Assembly: GCF_014648655.1 (NCBI RefSeq)
Contig: NZ_BMRN01000007.1
Coordinates: 288,419-352,418 of the forward strand
Origin: Streptomyces atratus
Lineage (GTDB): Bacteria; Actinomycetota; Actinomycetes; Streptomycetales; Streptomycetaceae
DNA: 64,000 nucleotides
Reading direction: 5' to 3'
Numbering within the stretch: the first letter of the stretch is position 1; each line of letters starts with the position of its first letter. The translations under genes and the position numbers were made by a program. Positions 17,321 to 26,526 of this stretch are shown here, in pieces. The notes beneath the pieces were generated by a model. That model did not search any database. It saw nothing but the letters and a program-made list of their open reading frames with translations, and was not told where the DNA came from.

Positions 17321-17381
17321 AGCGCTCCTTGATTCTCGAACTCCGTTACGTGCATGCCTATTTACCCTTCATCGACGTCGG

Positions 17382-17396
17382 TGTAACTGTGTTACA
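17382..17396. promoter_or_regulatory. Candidate TetR operator
   Basis: TGTAAC and GTTACA are perfect inverted repeats around TGT, midway in the divergent gap between the TetR gene and the catabolic operon. Size and position fit a TetR-family operator. Confidence 0.5.
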
Positions 17397-17468
17397 GAAC
17401 CGCACGGAGAACCGAGACACCGAGACACGGAGAACCGATTCACGGACGACCGAGAAGGGTGGTACGGC

Positions 17469-18269
17469 ATGGCACGTGTACGGTACGGCGCGCGCACCGA
17501 GGCCGAGATCGCGGCGGCCCGCGCGGCCCGCTCCACACTCCCCGACATCTGGTCCACCGGTGTGGTGGCCCTCTGGGAGAGCGACCCCGACGCGGTGGAG
17601 GCCGTCCTCCCGCCGCCCCTCGAACCTGCCGAGCGCCCGCTCGTCCGGGCCAACATCAGTACGGTCGAACTCCCCGGCTACCCACTCGGTGCGGGCTCCG
17701 TCGCCGTCGCCGCCGTCCACGACGGCCACGAGGGCTGGTATCCGCTCGTCATGCCGATGACCCATGAACGGGCTCTGACCGGCGGGCGTGAGGTGTTCGG
17801 CGAACCGAAGAAGCTCGGCGAGGTGACCGTCGAACGCGACGGCCTCGTCGTCCGGGCCGCGCTCGCCCGGCACGGCATCGCGTTCGTCGAGGTGCGCGGC
17901 GCGGTCAGCGGGCCGCTCCCGCTGCCCCGGCCGACGGCCAAGCTCGACTTCTACTTCAAATTCCTGCCCGCGGTGGACGGCGAGGGCTTCGACTCCGACC
18001 CCGTCCTGATCCACTGCACCCGTCACGAGAAGGTCCGCAGACTGGAACGCATCTCGGGCGATGTGGTGCTGCGCGAGTCGATGTACGACCCGGTCGCCGA
18101 CCTCCCCGTACGACGGCTGGTCGACCTCACCATCGGCGAGAAGACCAGCGACCAGCAGGGCAGGGCCGTGGAGCGGGTGAGCGCCGAGGCCCTGCTGCCG
18201 TACATCCACCAGCGTTACGACGACCCGCAGCAGATCCACGACGGCCCGCCGGAAGGAAGCGTCCGATGA
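17469..18269 (+). CDS. Acetoacetate decarboxylase family protein
   Basis: A 266-aa member of the acetoacetate decarboxylase-like superfamily. The family's Schiff-base lysine motif is visible as REVFGEPKKLGEV, with the KK pair in the expected place. GWYPLVMPMTHERAL precedes it, as in the family. Members include true decarboxylases and aldolase-dehydratases acting on oxo-acids, so the reaction is uncertain. The ATG at 17469 was chosen over a longer open frame because MARVRYG starts the conserved part. It is first in a four-gene operon and overlaps the next gene by four bases. Confidence 0.8.
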   Translation: MARVRYGARTEAEIAAARAARSTLPDIWSTGVVALWESDPDAVEAVLPPPLEPAERPLVRANISTVELPGYPLGAGSVAVAAVHDGHEGWYPLVMPMTHERALTGGREVFGEPKKLGEVTVERDGLVVRAALARHGIAFVEVRGAVSGPLPLPRPTAKLDFYFKFLPAVDGEGFDSDPVLIHCTRHEKVRRLERISGDVVLRESMYDPVADLPVRRLVDLTIGEKTSDQQGRAVERVSAEALLPYIHQRYDDPQQIHDGPPEGSVR

Positions 18270-19150
18270 GACTGGAGGAGGGCCAGGTCGCCGTCGTCAC
18301 CGGCGCCGCGAGCGGCATCGGCCTGGCGATGGCACGCAGGTTCGCCGCCGAGGGGCTGAAGGTCGTCCTCGCCGATGTGGAGGAAGGCGCGCTCGACAAG
18401 GCGGCGGGCGAATTGCGCCGGGACGGTGCGCAAGTGCTGGCCAGGGCCGTCGACGTCGGCGAGCGGGAATCCGTACAGGCCCTGGCCGAAGCCGCGTACG
18501 ACACCTTCGGCGCCGTCCATGTGCTGTGCAACAACGCCGGCGTCGGCTCCGGGGCCGAGGGCCGGATGTGGGAGCACGAGCCGAACGACTGGAAGTGGGC
18601 GTTCGCGGTCAATGTGTGGGGCGTCTTCCACGGCATCCAGGCGTTCGTGCCGCGCATGATCGCGGGCGGCGGCCCCGGCCATGTCGTCAACACCTCGTCC
18701 GGCGACGGCGGGATCGCCCCGCTGCCGACCGCCTCCGTGTACGCGGTCACCAAGTCCGCCGTCGTCACGATGACCGAGTCGCTGTACGCACATCTGAAGG
18801 CGGATGACGCGCCGGTCGGCGCCTCGGTGCTCTTCCCCGGCCCCCACATGCTCCGTACCGGGCTGTGGGAGTCGCACCGCAACCGGCCGGAGCGGTACGC
18901 CAAGAAGCGCCCGCGCAGGACCCCGTACCGCAACCTCGACCAGTGGGAGTCCGCCATGCGGGCGGCGGGCCACGAGGTGGAGTTCACCCCGGTGGAGGAC
19001 GTCGCGGGGACCGTCGTGGACGGGATACGCGCCGACCGTTTCTGGATGCTGCCGGACAGCGAGCACAGCGACCGGCAGATCCGCGCCAGGTCGCAGTCGA
19101 TGCTCGACCGGACCAACCCGTCGTACCTGGAGAGCTTCGTACTCGACTGA
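18266..19150 (+). CDS. SDR family NAD(P)-dependent oxidoreductase
   Basis: A 294-aa short-chain dehydrogenase. TGAASGIG at residues 12-19 binds the cofactor and ADVEEGA suggests NAD(H). NNAGVGSG follows strand 4, and the catalytic set is SSGDGG then YAVTKSA (YxxxK). It is longer than most SDRs because of a C-terminal extension (LDQWESAMRAAGHEVEFTPVEDVAG onward), a feature of a subfamily found with amidohydrolase genes. It overlaps the decarboxylase-like gene (ATGA) and stands ten bases before the first amidohydrolase gene. A role in oxidising a pathway alcohol is inferred. Confidence 0.87.
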   Translation: MRLEEGQVAVVTGAASGIGLAMARRFAAEGLKVVLADVEEGALDKAAGELRRDGAQVLARAVDVGERESVQALAEAAYDTFGAVHVLCNNAGVGSGAEGRMWEHEPNDWKWAFAVNVWGVFHGIQAFVPRMIAGGGPGHVVNTSSGDGGIAPLPTASVYAVTKSAVVTMTESLYAHLKADDAPVGASVLFPGPHMLRTGLWESHRNRPERYAKKRPRRTPYRNLDQWESAMRAAGHEVEFTPVEDVAGTVVDGIRADRFWMLPDSEHSDRQIRARSQSMLDRTNPSYLESFVLD

Positions 19151-19160
19151 GGAGCGAGCG

Positions 19161-20438
19161 ATGACCGACGACCCGTACCTGATCATCTCCTCCGACTGCC
19201 ACGCCGGGCTGCCCACCGAGGAGTACCGGCCCTATCTCGACGCCCGCTTCCACCGGGAGTTCGACGACTTCCTCGCCGGGCGCGACCGCCGCCGTGAGGA
19301 GATGACCCGCCTCGGTGTACGCAACGAGGCCTTCGCTGACAAGTGGTTCCACGACAACGAGGAAGGTCTGAGGGGCGGTTGGGACGCCGCACAGCGTCTC
19401 AAGGAGCTCGACGGCGACGGGGTGGCGGCCGAGGTCGTCTTCCCGGACGCGGACGCCGTCGACAGCCGGACCGCCGCCCCGTTCGGCGTCGGCCTCGGCC
19501 TCTCCGGCGACCAGGACCCGGATCTCGGCATGGCGGGCGCGCAGGCCCACAACCGGTGGCTCGCCGACTTCGTCTCGCAGAACCCCGAACGCCACTGCGG
19601 GGTAGCCCTGTTGCCCGTCACCGGCGAGGTCGAACGGGTCGTCGCCGAGATCCACCGGGCCAAGGAGTCGGGTCTCGGGGCGCTGATGATCCCGTCCATG
19701 TGGGTCGACAAGGCCCCCTACCACGACCGTCGTTACGACCCCGTGTGGGCGGCCGCCGCCGAGACGGCCATGCCCGTGGTCACGCACTCCGGGGCGGCGC
19801 CGCGCCACGAGTACGGCGACCATCTGGGGATCTACGTCTCCGAGGTCACCTGGTGGCCGTCCCGCCCGCTCTGGTTTCTCCTCTGGTCGGGCGCCTTCGA
19901 ACGCCATCCCGGGCTGAGGTTCGGCGTTGCCGAGTCCGGCTGCTGGTGGCTGCCGAACCTCCTCTGGTTCATGGACCGGCTCTATCTCGGCGCCCACGGC
20001 GGAAAGAAGCTCTCCCCGTTCGCCGAACTGAAGCGCCCCCCGCACGAGTACCTCGACCGCCAGGTCTTCATCTGCGCCACCAACACCAAACGCCGCGAGC
20101 TCGCCCAGCGGTACGAGATCGGCGTCGACAACATCCTGTGGGGCAGCGACTTCCCGCACCCCGAAGGCACCTGGCCGAACACCGCGAACTGGCTGCGCAA
20201 CACCTTCCACGACATCCCGGTGGCCGAGACCCGCCGCATGCTGGGCCTTGCCGCGGCCGAGGTCTTCGGCTTCGACACGGCGAAGCTCGCCCCGATCGCC
20301 GAGCGCATCGGCCCCACACCCGGGGATCTGGGCCAGAGCGCCGACCAGATGGCGGTCGAGGCGTCCTGGGCGCGCTCGCGCGAGGTCGGCCGGCACTGGC
20401 TGACCGACCACGACTTCCCGGTCCTTGGGGTTCAGTGA
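19161..20438 (+). CDS. Amidohydrolase-2 family protein (first of tandem pair)
   Basis: A 425-aa metal-dependent hydrolase/decarboxylase of the ACMSD-like group. The N-terminal metal motif is ISSDCHAG (DxH), THSGAAPR supplies a further His, and LWGSDFPHPEG holds the conserved late Asp. The enzyme class includes decarboxylases of aromatic or enol acids and hydrolases of cyclic diketones. GAGGAGC precedes the ATG and follows the SDR stop directly. The next gene encodes a paralogue sharing the opening (S/A)DCHAG, YRPYL and AHNRWLADF motifs, so the two may form a heteromer or act on related substrates. Confidence 0.87.
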   Translation: MTDDPYLIISSDCHAGLPTEEYRPYLDARFHREFDDFLAGRDRRREEMTRLGVRNEAFADKWFHDNEEGLRGGWDAAQRLKELDGDGVAAEVVFPDADAVDSRTAAPFGVGLGLSGDQDPDLGMAGAQAHNRWLADFVSQNPERHCGVALLPVTGEVERVVAEIHRAKESGLGALMIPSMWVDKAPYHDRRYDPVWAAAAETAMPVVTHSGAAPRHEYGDHLGIYVSEVTWWPSRPLWFLLWSGAFERHPGLRFGVAESGCWWLPNLLWFMDRLYLGAHGGKKLSPFAELKRPPHEYLDRQVFICATNTKRRELAQRYEIGVDNILWGSDFPHPEGTWPNTANWLRNTFHDIPVAETRRMLGLAAAEVFGFDTAKLAPIAERIGPTPGDLGQSADQMAVEASWARSREVGRHWLTDHDFPVLGVQ

Positions 20439-21661
20439 TGGACCGCTACACGGTCATTTCCGCCGACTGCCATGCCGGAGCCGATCTCCTCGACTACAGG
20501 CCCTACCTGGAAGCGAAATACCACGACGACTTCGACGCGTGGGCGGCGACATACGTCAATCCGTACGAGGACCTCCTCGCCGACACCGCCGACCGCAACT
20601 GGAACTCCGCACGCCGCGTCGCGGAGCTGGAGGCGGACGGCATCGTCGCGGAGGTCGTCTTCCCCAACACCATCCCGCCGTTCTTCCCCTCCGCCTCCCT
20701 GATGGCGCCCGCGCCGTCGCAGGCGGAGTACGAACAGCGCTGGGCCGGCCTGCGCGCCCACAACCGCTGGCTCGCCGACTTCTGCGCGCAGGTGCCGGGC
20801 CGGCGCGCGGGCGTGGCACAGATCCTCCTCAACGACCCGGCCGAAGCGGTCCGCGAGGTCCGCCGAACCAAGGAGGCGGGCCTCACCGGCGGCATCCTGC
20901 TGCCCGGCGCACCGCCCGGCTCCGGCATTCCTGAGCTGTACTCGCAGGTGTACGACCCGCTGTGGGCGGTCTGCGAGGAACTGGACGTACCGGTGAACCA
21001 CCACGGCGGCTCGGCGTCCCCGCCGCTCGGCGACGAACCGGCCGCCCGCGCCGTCTTCATGGTCGAGACCACCTGGTTCTCGCACCGGGCGCTGTGGCAC
21101 CTGGTCTTCGGCGGAGCGTTCCGCCGCCACCCCGGGCTGAAACTGGTCCTCACCGAACAGGGCTCCGGCTGGATCCCGGGTGTCGTGGAGATGCTGGACT
21201 ACTACCACGGACGGCTGGTCGCGGCGGCGGCCAGGGCATCCACCGCCGAGTCCAGATTCGGTGCGGGACTGGCTGCTTCGATGGGGAACAGCCCCAGTGA
21301 GGTCTGGCGCGACAACTGCTACGTGGGCGCCAGCTTCATGCGGCCGCACGAGGTGCCGCTGCGCGACCGGATCGGCCTCGACAAGATCATGTGGGGCAGC
21401 GACTACCCGCACGACGAGGGAACTGCCCCGTACTCGCGGGAGGGCCTGCGGATCGCGTACGCGGGACTGCCGCCCGAAGAGATCGCGGCCATGGTCGGAG
21501 GCAACGCCGCGCGCGTCTACGGGTTCGACCTGGCGGCGCTCGACCGGGTCGCGGCGGGGGTCGGCCCGACGGTCGGGGAGATCGCCGAGCCGCTGGAAGA
21601 GGTTCCGCCGGACGCGACCAGCCCAGCCTTCGCGCCGGGCGGGTCGGTACGCGTCTGGTGA
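20438..21661 (+). CDS. Amidohydrolase-2 family protein (second of tandem pair)
   Basis: A 407-aa paralogue of the preceding enzyme. ISADCHAG, VNHHGGSASPP and MWGSDYPHDEG provide the metal-site pattern. Its start overlaps the previous stop by one base (TGATG), so translation is probably coupled. Relative to its partner it has a shorter N-terminal insertion and a longer segment between the central His and the WGSD motif (LLRRHPGLKLVLTEQGSG-like stretch). As the last gene of the TetR-flanked operon it likely performs another hydrolytic or decarboxylating step. Confidence 0.87.
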   Translation: MDRYTVISADCHAGADLLDYRPYLEAKYHDDFDAWAATYVNPYEDLLADTADRNWNSARRVAELEADGIVAEVVFPNTIPPFFPSASLMAPAPSQAEYEQRWAGLRAHNRWLADFCAQVPGRRAGVAQILLNDPAEAVREVRRTKEAGLTGGILLPGAPPGSGIPELYSQVYDPLWAVCEELDVPVNHHGGSASPPLGDEPAARAVFMVETTWFSHRALWHLVFGGAFRRHPGLKLVLTEQGSGWIPGVVEMLDYYHGRLVAAAARASTAESRFGAGLAASMGNSPSEVWRDNCYVGASFMRPHEVPLRDRIGLDKIMWGSDYPHDEGTAPYSREGLRIAYAGLPPEEIAAMVGGNAARVYGFDLAALDRVAAGVGPTVGEIAEPLEEVPPDATSPAFAPGGSVRVW

Positions 21662-21686
21662 CCGGACAGGGTGAGACCATCCCCGG

Positions 21687-22400
21687 GTGACGGATACCCA
21701 GGCGCATGACGAAGCGCACGGCAACGGGCTCGGCACGCGGCTGAACTGGCTGCGTGCCGCGGTCCTCGGTGCCAACGACGGTGTGGTCTCCACCGCGGGC
21801 CTGGTCGTCGGCGTGGCCGGCGCCACCGGCGACCGCGGCACTCTGCTCACGGCAGGCCTGGCCGGACTGCTTGCCGGGTCCATGTCGATGGCGGCGGGCG
21901 AGTACGTATCGGTCTCCACCCAGCGCGATTCGGAGCGGGCTGCGCTGGCCACGGAGAAACGCGAGCTGGCGGAGACCCCGGAGGCCGAACTCGTGGAACT
22001 CACTGGCCTGTTGGAGGGAAAGGGCCTGAGCCGGGAAGTCGCCCGCGAGGCCGCCCTCCAGCTCACCGAACGCGATGCGCTGCGCGCCCACGCGGAGGTC
22101 GAGCTGGGCATCGACCCGGACGAGCTGACGAACCCGTGGCATGCGGCGGGCGCGAGCTTCCTGGCGTTCACGGCGGGCGCCCTGCTGCCCCTGCTGGCGA
22201 TCGTGCTGCCCCCGTCGTCGCTGCGGCTCCTCGTGACCGTGCTGTCGGTACTGGCGGCGCTGGCGCTGACGGGCTGGTGGAGCGCACGGCTGGGGGACGC
22301 GGCGCCGGGGCCCGCGGTGCTGCGGAACATGGGCGGGGGAGCGGTGGCGATGGCGGTCACCTACGCGGCGGGGGAGTTGCTGGGGGCGGTGGGGGTTTAG
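21687..22400 (+). CDS. VIT1/CCC1 family Fe/Mn transporter
   Basis: A 237-aa integral membrane protein of the vacuolar iron transporter family. WLRAAVLGANDGVVSTAGLV near residues 18-37 is the diagnostic first helix. GSMSMAAGEYVSVSTQRDSE follows in helix 2, the charged cytosolic region (about 85-140) carries Glu residues typical of the metal-binding domain, and three helices come after it. It would export Fe2+ or Mn2+ from the cytosol. It starts at GTG 21687. Its stop overlaps by four bases (TTAG) that of the convergent NACHT gene. Confidence 0.88.
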   Translation: MTDTQAHDEAHGNGLGTRLNWLRAAVLGANDGVVSTAGLVVGVAGATGDRGTLLTAGLAGLLAGSMSMAAGEYVSVSTQRDSERAALATEKRELAETPEAELVELTGLLEGKGLSREVAREAALQLTERDALRAHAEVELGIDPDELTNPWHAAGASFLAFTAGALLPLLAIVLPPSSLRLLVTVLSVLAALALTGWWSARLGDAAPGPAVLRNMGGGAVAMAVTYAAGELLGAVGV

Positions 22401-25400
22401 GGGCGGCGGACGATGCGCTCGGGCGGGAAGAGTTCGGTGCCGGTGGCCCGGGTGCCGTCCAGCAGCGTGACAGTGAGGCGCTTGATTCCGGCAAGCGGGC
22501 TCAGATCGATCGGGGGAGCGTCCTGGGCGCAGTGGCTCAGCCGGAGCGAGGTGAGGCCGGGCAGGTCGCGCAGGGGAGTCAGATCGCCGACGGTTCCGCA
22601 GCGGAACAGGAAGAGCCGCTGCAGCCCGGTGAGGGCGGGAATCAGCCGAGGGTCGAAGTGATCGACCTCGTGCACTCCCAGTCCCGTGAGCATGCAGAGG
22701 GTGGGGTGCCGTTCCAGCTGGAGGAGCTGGGTCGGGCCCCCGACCGTGAGCGAGTCCAGGTGCGGCCAGCGCTCGATGCCGTCGAGACTCAGATACCGGG
22801 TCTGACGGGAGAGCCCGAGGTTGACGAGCTGAGGGCCGATGGGCAGTTCGCCCACGCTCTCGATGAGTAGAGGCTGCTGAGCCGTGAAGTCCTTGAGCCC
22901 CGTCATGTCGCGCAGCGGCTCGATGGAGACCTCGGGGTTGATCTCGTACAGCAGGAGGCTCCTCAGTGCGGGGCCGGCCAGAGGGCTCAGGTCCTGCACC
23001 CGTGAACAGCGGCTGAGCCCCACGTCGGTCAGCGAGGGCACAGAGGCCAGGACGGAGAGGTCCGTCAGTGCATGGTTGTCGTACAGGAAGAGTGCTTCCG
23101 GGGCATCCAGCAGGAGCAGGGGGTCAAGATCGCAATGGTCGCCGCTCAGGTGAATCCGCCGGGCCCCACGCGTGTGGGGCAGCGCGCTGAGCTGATCGGG
23201 CCTGTGAACGTACAGATATGACCTGGTCCAGGAACTGGCGGACAGCACCTCCCGGGCGTATTCCTCGGCCACGAACGTGCCCCAGCCCTCGGCCAGTTGA
23301 CGGGAGACCTCCGGTCGCTCGTCCTCCCTGAACCCGACCATCACCTCGAACGCGGCATCTCCCCCGATCAGTGCCGCCGTCCGTACGATCGCGGCCGCAG
23401 TCCCCTCGCTCAGATTGCCGGGCTTCGGTAGCAGGTCCAGCACCAGCTCACCCGCCTTGGCGAGCTCGTCGGCGTCCTCGAGATCCAGCGGCGGCAGCAG
23501 CTCCTCCGTCCGCGCCTGGACCTCGGACCGCACACCGGGATGCAGCTCCGGCGCATGGTCCAGGCTCGCCGCCGCCAGCAGCACCAGACGATGGCGGTGT
23601 TCCGGCTCCTCCTCGGAACGATGCAGCAACTTACTCAGCAGCACAGCCCGTTCGTCCACCCGCGCATGCCCCACCGCCATCTGCACCACGTCGTCCCACC
23701 CGTCATCGTGCGCATTGCGCACCAGCACCCCGAAGTCCCGCGCCTCCACCGCCGCCTTCGCGCCCAGGTAGTCCAGGAACGTCCGGTGCACGAAGTCCAC
23801 GGCGCCCGGCGCCGGTTCGCGCAGCAGCCCGCTCCTGATCAGCAGATGCGCGAACACCTGCTCCGCCGTGCCCCGCACCTGTGGCATCGCCCGCAGCCAC
23901 TCCGCCACCATCGCGACGGCCTCTTCGCGATCCGCCTCCACCTGCCCGTTACGGATCAGCCAGTACGCCAACCGCTGGAGCAGCGCCGTCTGCTCCTCCC
24001 GGGTCAGGTCGACGCCCTCGACGCCCACGATCTCGCGCTCGGTGTCCCGGCGTACGAGAAGCATGTCCAGGGCCGCGTCGTACAGCTCCTTGCGGGCGCG
24101 CGGCAGCTGCATCCGCCGGTCCCGGTTCAGTGCGCACAGCAGCGCGCACATCAGCGGATTGGTCGCCAGCCGGCCCAGATCCCGGCGCATTCCGACCGCC
24201 CGCCGCAGCGAGTGCTCGTACGAGTCGAGCTGCGCCCGGTCGTCGTCGGACAGGCACTCCGCCCTCGCCGCGTCGTGCCAGTGCCCGATGAACGCGCGGA
24301 TGTCGTCCCGTTCCATCGGCAGCAGCGAGTGCGCGACGAAGCCCTGCTGCCCCAGCCACCCGTCCGGGACGGCGGACGGGCGGGTCGTGACCACGTAGCG
24401 GGCCTGGGGGTACGCCGCGATCAGGTCCTTGAGCCAGCGCTCGGTCCGGTTGCGCAGCCGCATCGGGACCTCGTCCACCCCGTCGACCAGGACGAGCGCC
24501 CGCCCCTCGGTCAGCAGCCGGTCCGCCCACCCCGCTGGCGCCGAGCCGTGCAGCGGAACCCCGGTCGTGCGCAGGAAGTCGTCCGGGGCGGGCAAGGTCT
24601 CGTACGACGTGAAGGCGCGCAGCCGAAGGACGAACGGTACGCAGCGGTTCCAGTCCATCAGCTCGCTGTCGAACGTGCGGCGTGCGGCATTCAGCGCCAG
24701 CCACTGCACCAGGGTGCTCTTGCCCGAACCCGCCGGGCCGCGCAGAAGCAGCCGGTTGGTCTCCAGGAGAGCCTGTTCGGCCTTGACCGTCACCCGGTCC
24801 GGCGTGGACAGCTCCCACCATTGCGGACCGGTGTCATGGGAACTCACCGCCAGACTGATGTACGCCGTCTCCAGCGGCCACTCACTCGCCGACCGTCCCA
24901 GCGTCAGTCCGAACAACCCCATCCGGCTGTTCGCCGCGGCCACGAACTCCGCGTACCGCCGCTCGAAGTCCAGCGCCGCCGCGTCCGGGCGCGGGCCCAC
25001 CCGGGCCCGGACGTCCTCCACCAGCTCCCGCGTCCGCTCCGCCGCGCGGACCTGCGCCACCGCCGCCCGCGCCGCGAACGACGGCTGGGCGGTCAGCTGC
25101 TCCACGACATGCGCGCAGCACCGGCCGAGCAGCTCCTCGTACAGCTCGACCGCACGTTCCGAGAGGCCCGCGGCGGGCGCCGACAGCTCGGCGCGCAGTC
25201 GCTGGGGCTCCAGGCCCACGGCGAACAGCCGGTCCGCCGTCAGCTCGCCCGCTGCCGCGAAGGTGTCCCGCACCGCGTCCACGGCTGCCAGCCGCTCGTG
25301 CTCCGGCAGCCCGGCGAACGACTCCGCCAGCCGGCCGCCGAGCACCCGCGCCAGCCGGTCCGGCTTCGCCGGGCGGGGGAGCGGGCGCACCGGGTCCGGG

Positions 25401-25498
25401 ACGAGACCCGCGCCGGGCTTCGGCGCCACCAGCGACCTGGTGACCGTGCCGATCACCGTAGTGGCCAGCCGAAGCATCGCAACTTCCAGACCCTGCAC
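22397..25498 (-). CDS. NACHT-domain ATPase with leucine-rich repeats (bacterial NLR-like)
   Basis: A 1033-aa STAND-type protein. Residues 1-230 are an all-helical N-terminal domain without a recognisable nuclease, TIR or protease motif. The NACHT ATPase follows: Walker A GPAGSGKST at about 254-262 and Walker B LVLVDGVDE at about 333-341. TTRPSAVP is the sensor-1 arginine and LATNPLMCALLCAL the winged-helix entry. Residues about 470-760 are helical. From about 770 leucine-rich units appear (LTDLSVLASVPSLTDVGLSRC, LSPLAGPALRSLLLYEI, LTPLRDLPGLTSLRL in pieces), probably the sensor. GTG 25498 has GGGAGGA six bases before. Related bacterial NACHT proteins abort phage infection. Operon partners are absent. 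Confidence 0.85.
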   Translation of the reverse strand: MQGLEVAMLRLATTVIGTVTRSLVAPKPGAGLVPDPVRPLPRPAKPDRLARVLGGRLAESFAGLPEHERLAAVDAVRDTFAAAGELTADRLFAVGLEPQRLRAELSAPAAGLSERAVELYEELLGRCCAHVVEQLTAQPSFAARAAVAQVRAAERTRELVEDVRARVGPRPDAAALDFERRYAEFVAAANSRMGLFGLTLGRSASEWPLETAYISLAVSSHDTGPQWWELSTPDRVTVKAEQALLETNRLLLRGPAGSGKSTLVQWLALNAARRTFDSELMDWNRCVPFVLRLRAFTSYETLPAPDDFLRTTGVPLHGSAPAGWADRLLTEGRALVLVDGVDEVPMRLRNRTERWLKDLIAAYPQARYVVTTRPSAVPDGWLGQQGFVAHSLLPMERDDIRAFIGHWHDAARAECLSDDDRAQLDSYEHSLRRAVGMRRDLGRLATNPLMCALLCALNRDRRMQLPRARKELYDAALDMLLVRRDTEREIVGVEGVDLTREEQTALLQRLAYWLIRNGQVEADREEAVAMVAEWLRAMPQVRGTAEQVFAHLLIRSGLLREPAPGAVDFVHRTFLDYLGAKAAVEARDFGVLVRNAHDDGWDDVVQMAVGHARVDERAVLLSKLLHRSEEEPEHRHRLVLLAAASLDHAPELHPGVRSEVQARTEELLPPLDLEDADELAKAGELVLDLLPKPGNLSEGTAAAIVRTAALIGGDAAFEVMVGFREDERPEVSRQLAEGWGTFVAEEYAREVLSASSWTRSYLYVHRPDQLSALPHTRGARRIHLSGDHCDLDPLLLLDAPEALFLYDNHALTDLSVLASVPSLTDVGLSRCSRVQDLSPLAGPALRSLLLYEINPEVSIEPLRDMTGLKDFTAQQPLLIESVGELPIGPQLVNLGLSRQTRYLSLDGIERWPHLDSLTVGGPTQLLQLERHPTLCMLTGLGVHEVDHFDPRLIPALTGLQRLFLFRCGTVGDLTPLRDLPGLTSLRLSHCAQDAPPIDLSPLAGIKRLTVTLLDGTRATGTELFPPERIVRRP

Positions 25499-25594
25499 GG
25501 CAGTTCCTCCCCCATGGAAGCTCCAGTGCAGGGATCGTACGACGCCCGTATTGGCAGAAGTCACCAAAGACTGCTGACACCGCGTCTCGCATAC

Positions 25595-25607
25595 TTGTTG
25601 GTAACAA
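25595..25607. promoter_or_regulatory. Palindrome in NACHT/desaturase divergent promoter
   Basis: TTGTT-GGT-AACAA is a perfect inverted repeat, flanked by ACTTG and CAACGT that nearly extend it. A CATACT hexamer touching its left edge could be a -10 box. It may control either divergent gene. Confidence 0.35.
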
Positions 25608-25647
25608 CGTCTGGTGCCCGGCCGACCTGCGGCTCTACGGTGCTTGC

Positions 25648-26526
25648 ATGCCGCCGAACCTGCCCGATGTCGTGCTCTGGTCCATACCGGCCTTCGTCCT
25701 GCTCACTGTCCTCGAAATGGCCCTCCACCACTTCCATCCCGATGACGAAGCCGCCGGGTACGAGGCGAAGGACGCCGTCACCAGCATCACCATGGGGCTC
25801 GGCAGCCTTGTCTTCGACCTGCTGTGGAAAGTGCCCATCGTCGCGATCTACACCGCGGTCTACGAGCTGACCCCGCTCCGCGTCCCCGTGCTGTGGTGGA
25901 CCGTCCTGCTGATGCTGCTCGCGCAGGACTTCTTCTACTACTGGTCGCACCGGGGCCACCACGTCATCCGGATCCTCTGGGCCTGCCATGTGGTCCACCA
26001 CTCCAGCCGGAAGTTCAACCTCTCCACCGCGCTGCGCCAGCCCTGGACCTCGCTGACCGTCTGGCCGTTCTACCTGCCGATGATCGCGTGCGGAGTCCAT
26101 CCGGCCGCGCTCGCCTTCTGCTCGTCGGCGAACCTCGTCTACCAGTTCTGGGTGCACACGGAGCGCATCGACAAGCTCCCCAGACCCTTGGAGTACGTAC
26201 TGAACACGCCCTCCCACCACCGGGTGCACCACGCCTCGCAGGGCGGCTACCTGGACCGGAACTTCGGCGGCATCCTGATCGTGTGGGACCGGCTCTTCGG
26301 GTCCTTCACCGCCGAGACGGAGCGGCCCGTGTTCGGTCTCACCAAGAACATCGACACATTCAATCCGCTCCGTGTCGCCACCCATGAGTACGCCGCCATC
26401 GCCCGCGATGTGCGGGTGGCGGGCAGCTGGAGCGAGCGGGCCGGGCGGATCTTCCGCGGGCCCGGCTGGCAGCCCACCGCAACGGCCGCCCGTACGGCCC
26501 TCCCCGCCCAGGAGCGCACCGGATGA
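25648..26526 (+). CDS. Sterol desaturase/fatty acid hydroxylase family protein
   Basis: A 292-aa membrane di-iron oxygenase. At least four hydrophobic segments occur in the first 180 residues. The histidine clusters that bind iron are HRGHH, HVVHHSSRKFN and HHRVHHAS, with the usual spacing around a central membrane hairpin (GVHPAALAFCSSANLVYQFW). The family hydroxylates or desaturates lipids; in bacteria these may be hopanoids, carotenoids or ether lipids. Its stop overlaps the start of the lysoplasmalogenase-like gene, suggesting lipid modification and turnover by one operon. Confidence 0.87.
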   Translation: MPPNLPDVVLWSIPAFVLLTVLEMALHHFHPDDEAAGYEAKDAVTSITMGLGSLVFDLLWKVPIVAIYTAVYELTPLRVPVLWWTVLLMLLAQDFFYYWSHRGHHVIRILWACHVVHHSSRKFNLSTALRQPWTSLTVWPFYLPMIACGVHPAALAFCSSANLVYQFWVHTERIDKLPRPLEYVLNTPSHHRVHHASQGGYLDRNFGGILIVWDRLFGSFTAETERPVFGLTKNIDTFNPLRVATHEYAAIARDVRVAGSWSERAGRIFRGPGWQPTATAARTALPAQERTG

